Source: Saprospiraceae bacterium
GTDB taxonomy: Bacteria; Bacteroidota; Bacteroidia; Chitinophagales; Saprospiraceae
Assembly: GCA_016713025.1 (NCBI GenBank)
Contig: JADJPZ010000002.1
Coordinates: 1-64,000, forward strand
Length of the DNA: 64,000 bases
Direction of reading: 5' to 3'
Positions 62,633-64,000 of the stretch are shown in pieces. The position numbers and the translations under genes are program-made. Numbering within the stretch: the stretch's first letter is position 1; every line of letters starts with the position of its first letter. The notes beneath the pieces are model-generated. The model did not search any database, was not told the origin of the DNA, and saw nothing but the letters and a program-made list of their open reading frames with translations.

Positions 62633-64000
62633 TTACTTTTGTATCACTACTTTTCGAGTGATGACTCCTTGATCTGTATGAATGAGTGCGTTGTATGTAC
62701 CTGATACGATATCTGTAAGGTCCAATCTCAATCTCGATTCCTGTACTTGTTGGAATGAAGCTGAAGTCACTGTTCTTCCATCTATAGACATCAGATCCAC
62801 TCTTACATTTTTAGATACTTGATGTAGGGAAAGGTCTATATATAGTTCAGATGATGCCGGATTGGGGAAGAGAGTGGCTTCGCCGGATGTTGCAATGTCA
62901 TATGTTGAAGAAGCTAAGGCTAGATCCATCTCTATAAACGCAGTTTTGAAGTCAACTCTGAATATCTCTCGAGTATCATTGTCATCAGGAGAATCTCCTT
63001 TACCTCCAAAACTACTTGCAGACCGTAATAACCCTAAAGAATCATAAGCCAAATTAGTAGCTCCATAATAATAATCTCTTCCAATGGTGTTTAGAGTCCT
63101 TGGATCATAACCCAATATCTGAATTTGAGGTGTGGATGCAGCTGCAGGTTCAGTGTGTAAGACGACAAGATAGAGAGTTTCAGATTTTACTCTTAATTTC
63201 TTATCTGATATACTACCATCAGCTTCAGGCACAAAAACATCTGCTTCAATTCTGCGTGGTGTTGTGATATCTGATGTCAAAAAAACAACATTTGTTCCAA
63301 CTTTCTTCTTTTCGCTTGCGTCAGTCACATCTCCATCACCATTCTTATCCAAAAATTCATATACATCTATTTTGATCACTGAATTAGCAACGCTAGCTAT
63401 AGTGTTTCCGATACCAAATCTAACTTTTGCCAGCAATAACGCACTTCCGCTTGAGTTTTTACTGTTTTTGACATAAAATGCATTCCCAATAGAATAGTGT
63501 TTTACATCTCTCCAAAAGGTGAGATTGTTATACACAAATCCTAAGTAGTTACTACCATTTTCCAGTTCGGTAGGTATTTTTCCGAAAGTACTCGGGGTCA
63601 TTACAAAATTAAAATCTTGTTTGTTATTTGTAGAGTCAATGTCTCCTGTTGAATTTACCTTGTACTCAATATTATATACCCCGGCGGTAGTAGGTTGAGT
63701 CATTGTTTTTGGGAAAACTTTATTTTCATTAGAACCATAGGCAGGGACAACATTGTAATTATTTGTTTCCTGCTGTAATACTGTGGTTCCTGATTTCATA
63801 GTGGCAGTCAAGATAACATTTTGGGCGTTCACATTTCCTTTATTTCCTAGGTCAGCTAAAAGTGGGATTTCTTGTGCCTGTGATATAGGTGTCTTAAAAG
63901 ATGGTGCAACAGCATAAAAATTTTGTCTGACTTCTACATCGTTATATGGTGCCTGATCCAATACAATAACATCATCAATACCCCAAAAATAATAAGCCCC
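62633..64000 (-). CDS. T9SS secreted surface protein, C-terminal part
   Basis: At least 455 residues; the frame is open to the right edge (YYFWGIDDVIVLDQ), so the start lies outside the window. Contains a CARDB/DUF11-like beta module (ADLGNKGNVNAQNVILTATM, YNIEYKVNSTGDIDSTNNKQ), an acidic calcium-loop-like segment (DVYEFLDKNGDGDVTDASEK, shown as EFLDKNGDGDVTDASE) and a T9SS sorting tail of about 80 residues (ATLFPNPASSELYIDLS, SGTYNALIHTDQGVITRKVV). Exported to the surface or outside; function of the passenger is unknown. Followed by its own terminator. Confidence 0.88.
   Translation of the reverse strand, partial: GAYYFWGIDDVIVLDQAPYNDVEVRQNFYAVAPSFKTPISQAQEIPLLADLGNKGNVNAQNVILTATMKSGTTVLQQETNNYNVVPAYGSNENKVFPKTMTQPTTAGVYNIEYKVNSTGDIDSTNNKQDFNFVMTPSTFGKIPTELENGSNYLGFVYNNLTFWRDVKHYSIGNAFYVKNSKNSSGSALLLAKVRFGIGNTIASVANSVIKIDVYEFLDKNGDGDVTDASEKKKVGTNVVFLTSDITTPRRIEADVFVPEADGSISDKKLRVKSETLYLVVLHTEPAAASTPQIQILGYDPRTLNTIGRDYYYGATNLAYDSLGLLRSASSFGGKGDSPDDNDTREIFRVDFKTAFIEMDLALASSTYDIATSGEATLFPNPASSELYIDLSLHQVSKNVRVDLMSIDGRTVTSASFQQVQESRLRLDLTDIVSGTYNALIHTDQGVITRKVVIQK

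Overview
The window looks like a chromosomal segment of an environmental Bacteroidota, most likely a Saprospiraceae-type bacterium. This rests on two secreted proteins with type IX secretion (T9SS) C-terminal tails (34321-36726 and 62633-64000), a CarboxypepD_reg/TonB-dependent receptor, many lipoboxes, TAnnTTTG-type -7 promoter elements, SprB-like repeats in a large lipoprotein, and low GC. Base composition is mosaic by eye. The acyl-CoA oxidase (24.5-26.8 kb), truA and the 57-62 kb operon are richer in GC, while 7-24 kb and 27-56 kb are AT-rich accessory DNA full of regulators, hydrolases, small repeats and decaying genes.

Layout. 1-5.7 kb: a TMTC-like membrane protein, dprA, a hydroxyproline epimerase, a Uma2-family protein and a DadA-like oxidase, all broken by one-base indels. 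5.69-7.08 kb: an IS256-family element, also frameshifted. 7.1-12.5 kb: a compact MarR-controlled operon (MarR, S41 peptidase, ABC ATPase, ABC-2 permease fused to a serine beta-lactamase-like hydrolase, lipoprotein). 12.6-17.5 kb: a second class-C-type serine hydrolase, a TIKI/TraB-like protein and a secreted alpha/beta hydrolase. 18-19.3 kb: an AAA-DUF4143 ATPase preceded by four 33-bp-spaced iterons. 19.5-24.3 kb: a TonB-dependent receptor, an acidic hypothetical, a degenerate second DUF4143 ATPase and a DUF6438 gene with an in-frame stop. 24.5-26.8 kb: acyl-CoA oxidase. 26.9-31 kb: a PLD-helicase-DUF3427 protein, a NUDIX hydrolase, a zinc-ribbon gene and a vsr relic. 31-32.7 kb: an AbiEi-like/Fic fusion bracketed by direct repeats. 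32.7-36.8 kb: a TonB-C/MORN lipoprotein, an S41 relic and a GH5-CBM6-fascin-T9SS glycanase. 37-52 kb: a chain of small accessory genes (VOC, AraC, GT39, class A beta-lactamase, DoxX, Crp, DUF2306, alpha/beta hydrolases). 52-53.5 kb: a REP-associated tyrosine transposase with its REP palindromes. 53.5-64 kb: a Lys-C-like protease split by an amber codon, truA, a three-gene ECF sigma operon, a deleted group II intron sitting behind a terminator, and a T9SS protein that runs off the right edge.

How it works together. The best candidate for an undescribed system is the 7.1-12.5 kb operon. Its MarR promoter carries a perfect 14-bp palindrome filling the -33/-7 spacer, and it ends in a transporter whose permease has an extra seventh membrane helix that would place a fused serine hydrolase in the periplasm. 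With the neighbouring secreted hydrolases this suggests inducible sensing and destruction or export of a peptide or beta-lactam-like compound (inference). The second candidate is the PLD-helicase/NUDIX/zinc-ribbon cassette with a vsr relic, which resembles a nucleic-acid defence island. Three classes of small repeats (iterons or boxes around ATPase and Fic genes, fold-back MITEs, REPs) show an actively remodelled region. No tRNA, rRNA or CRISPR array was recognised.
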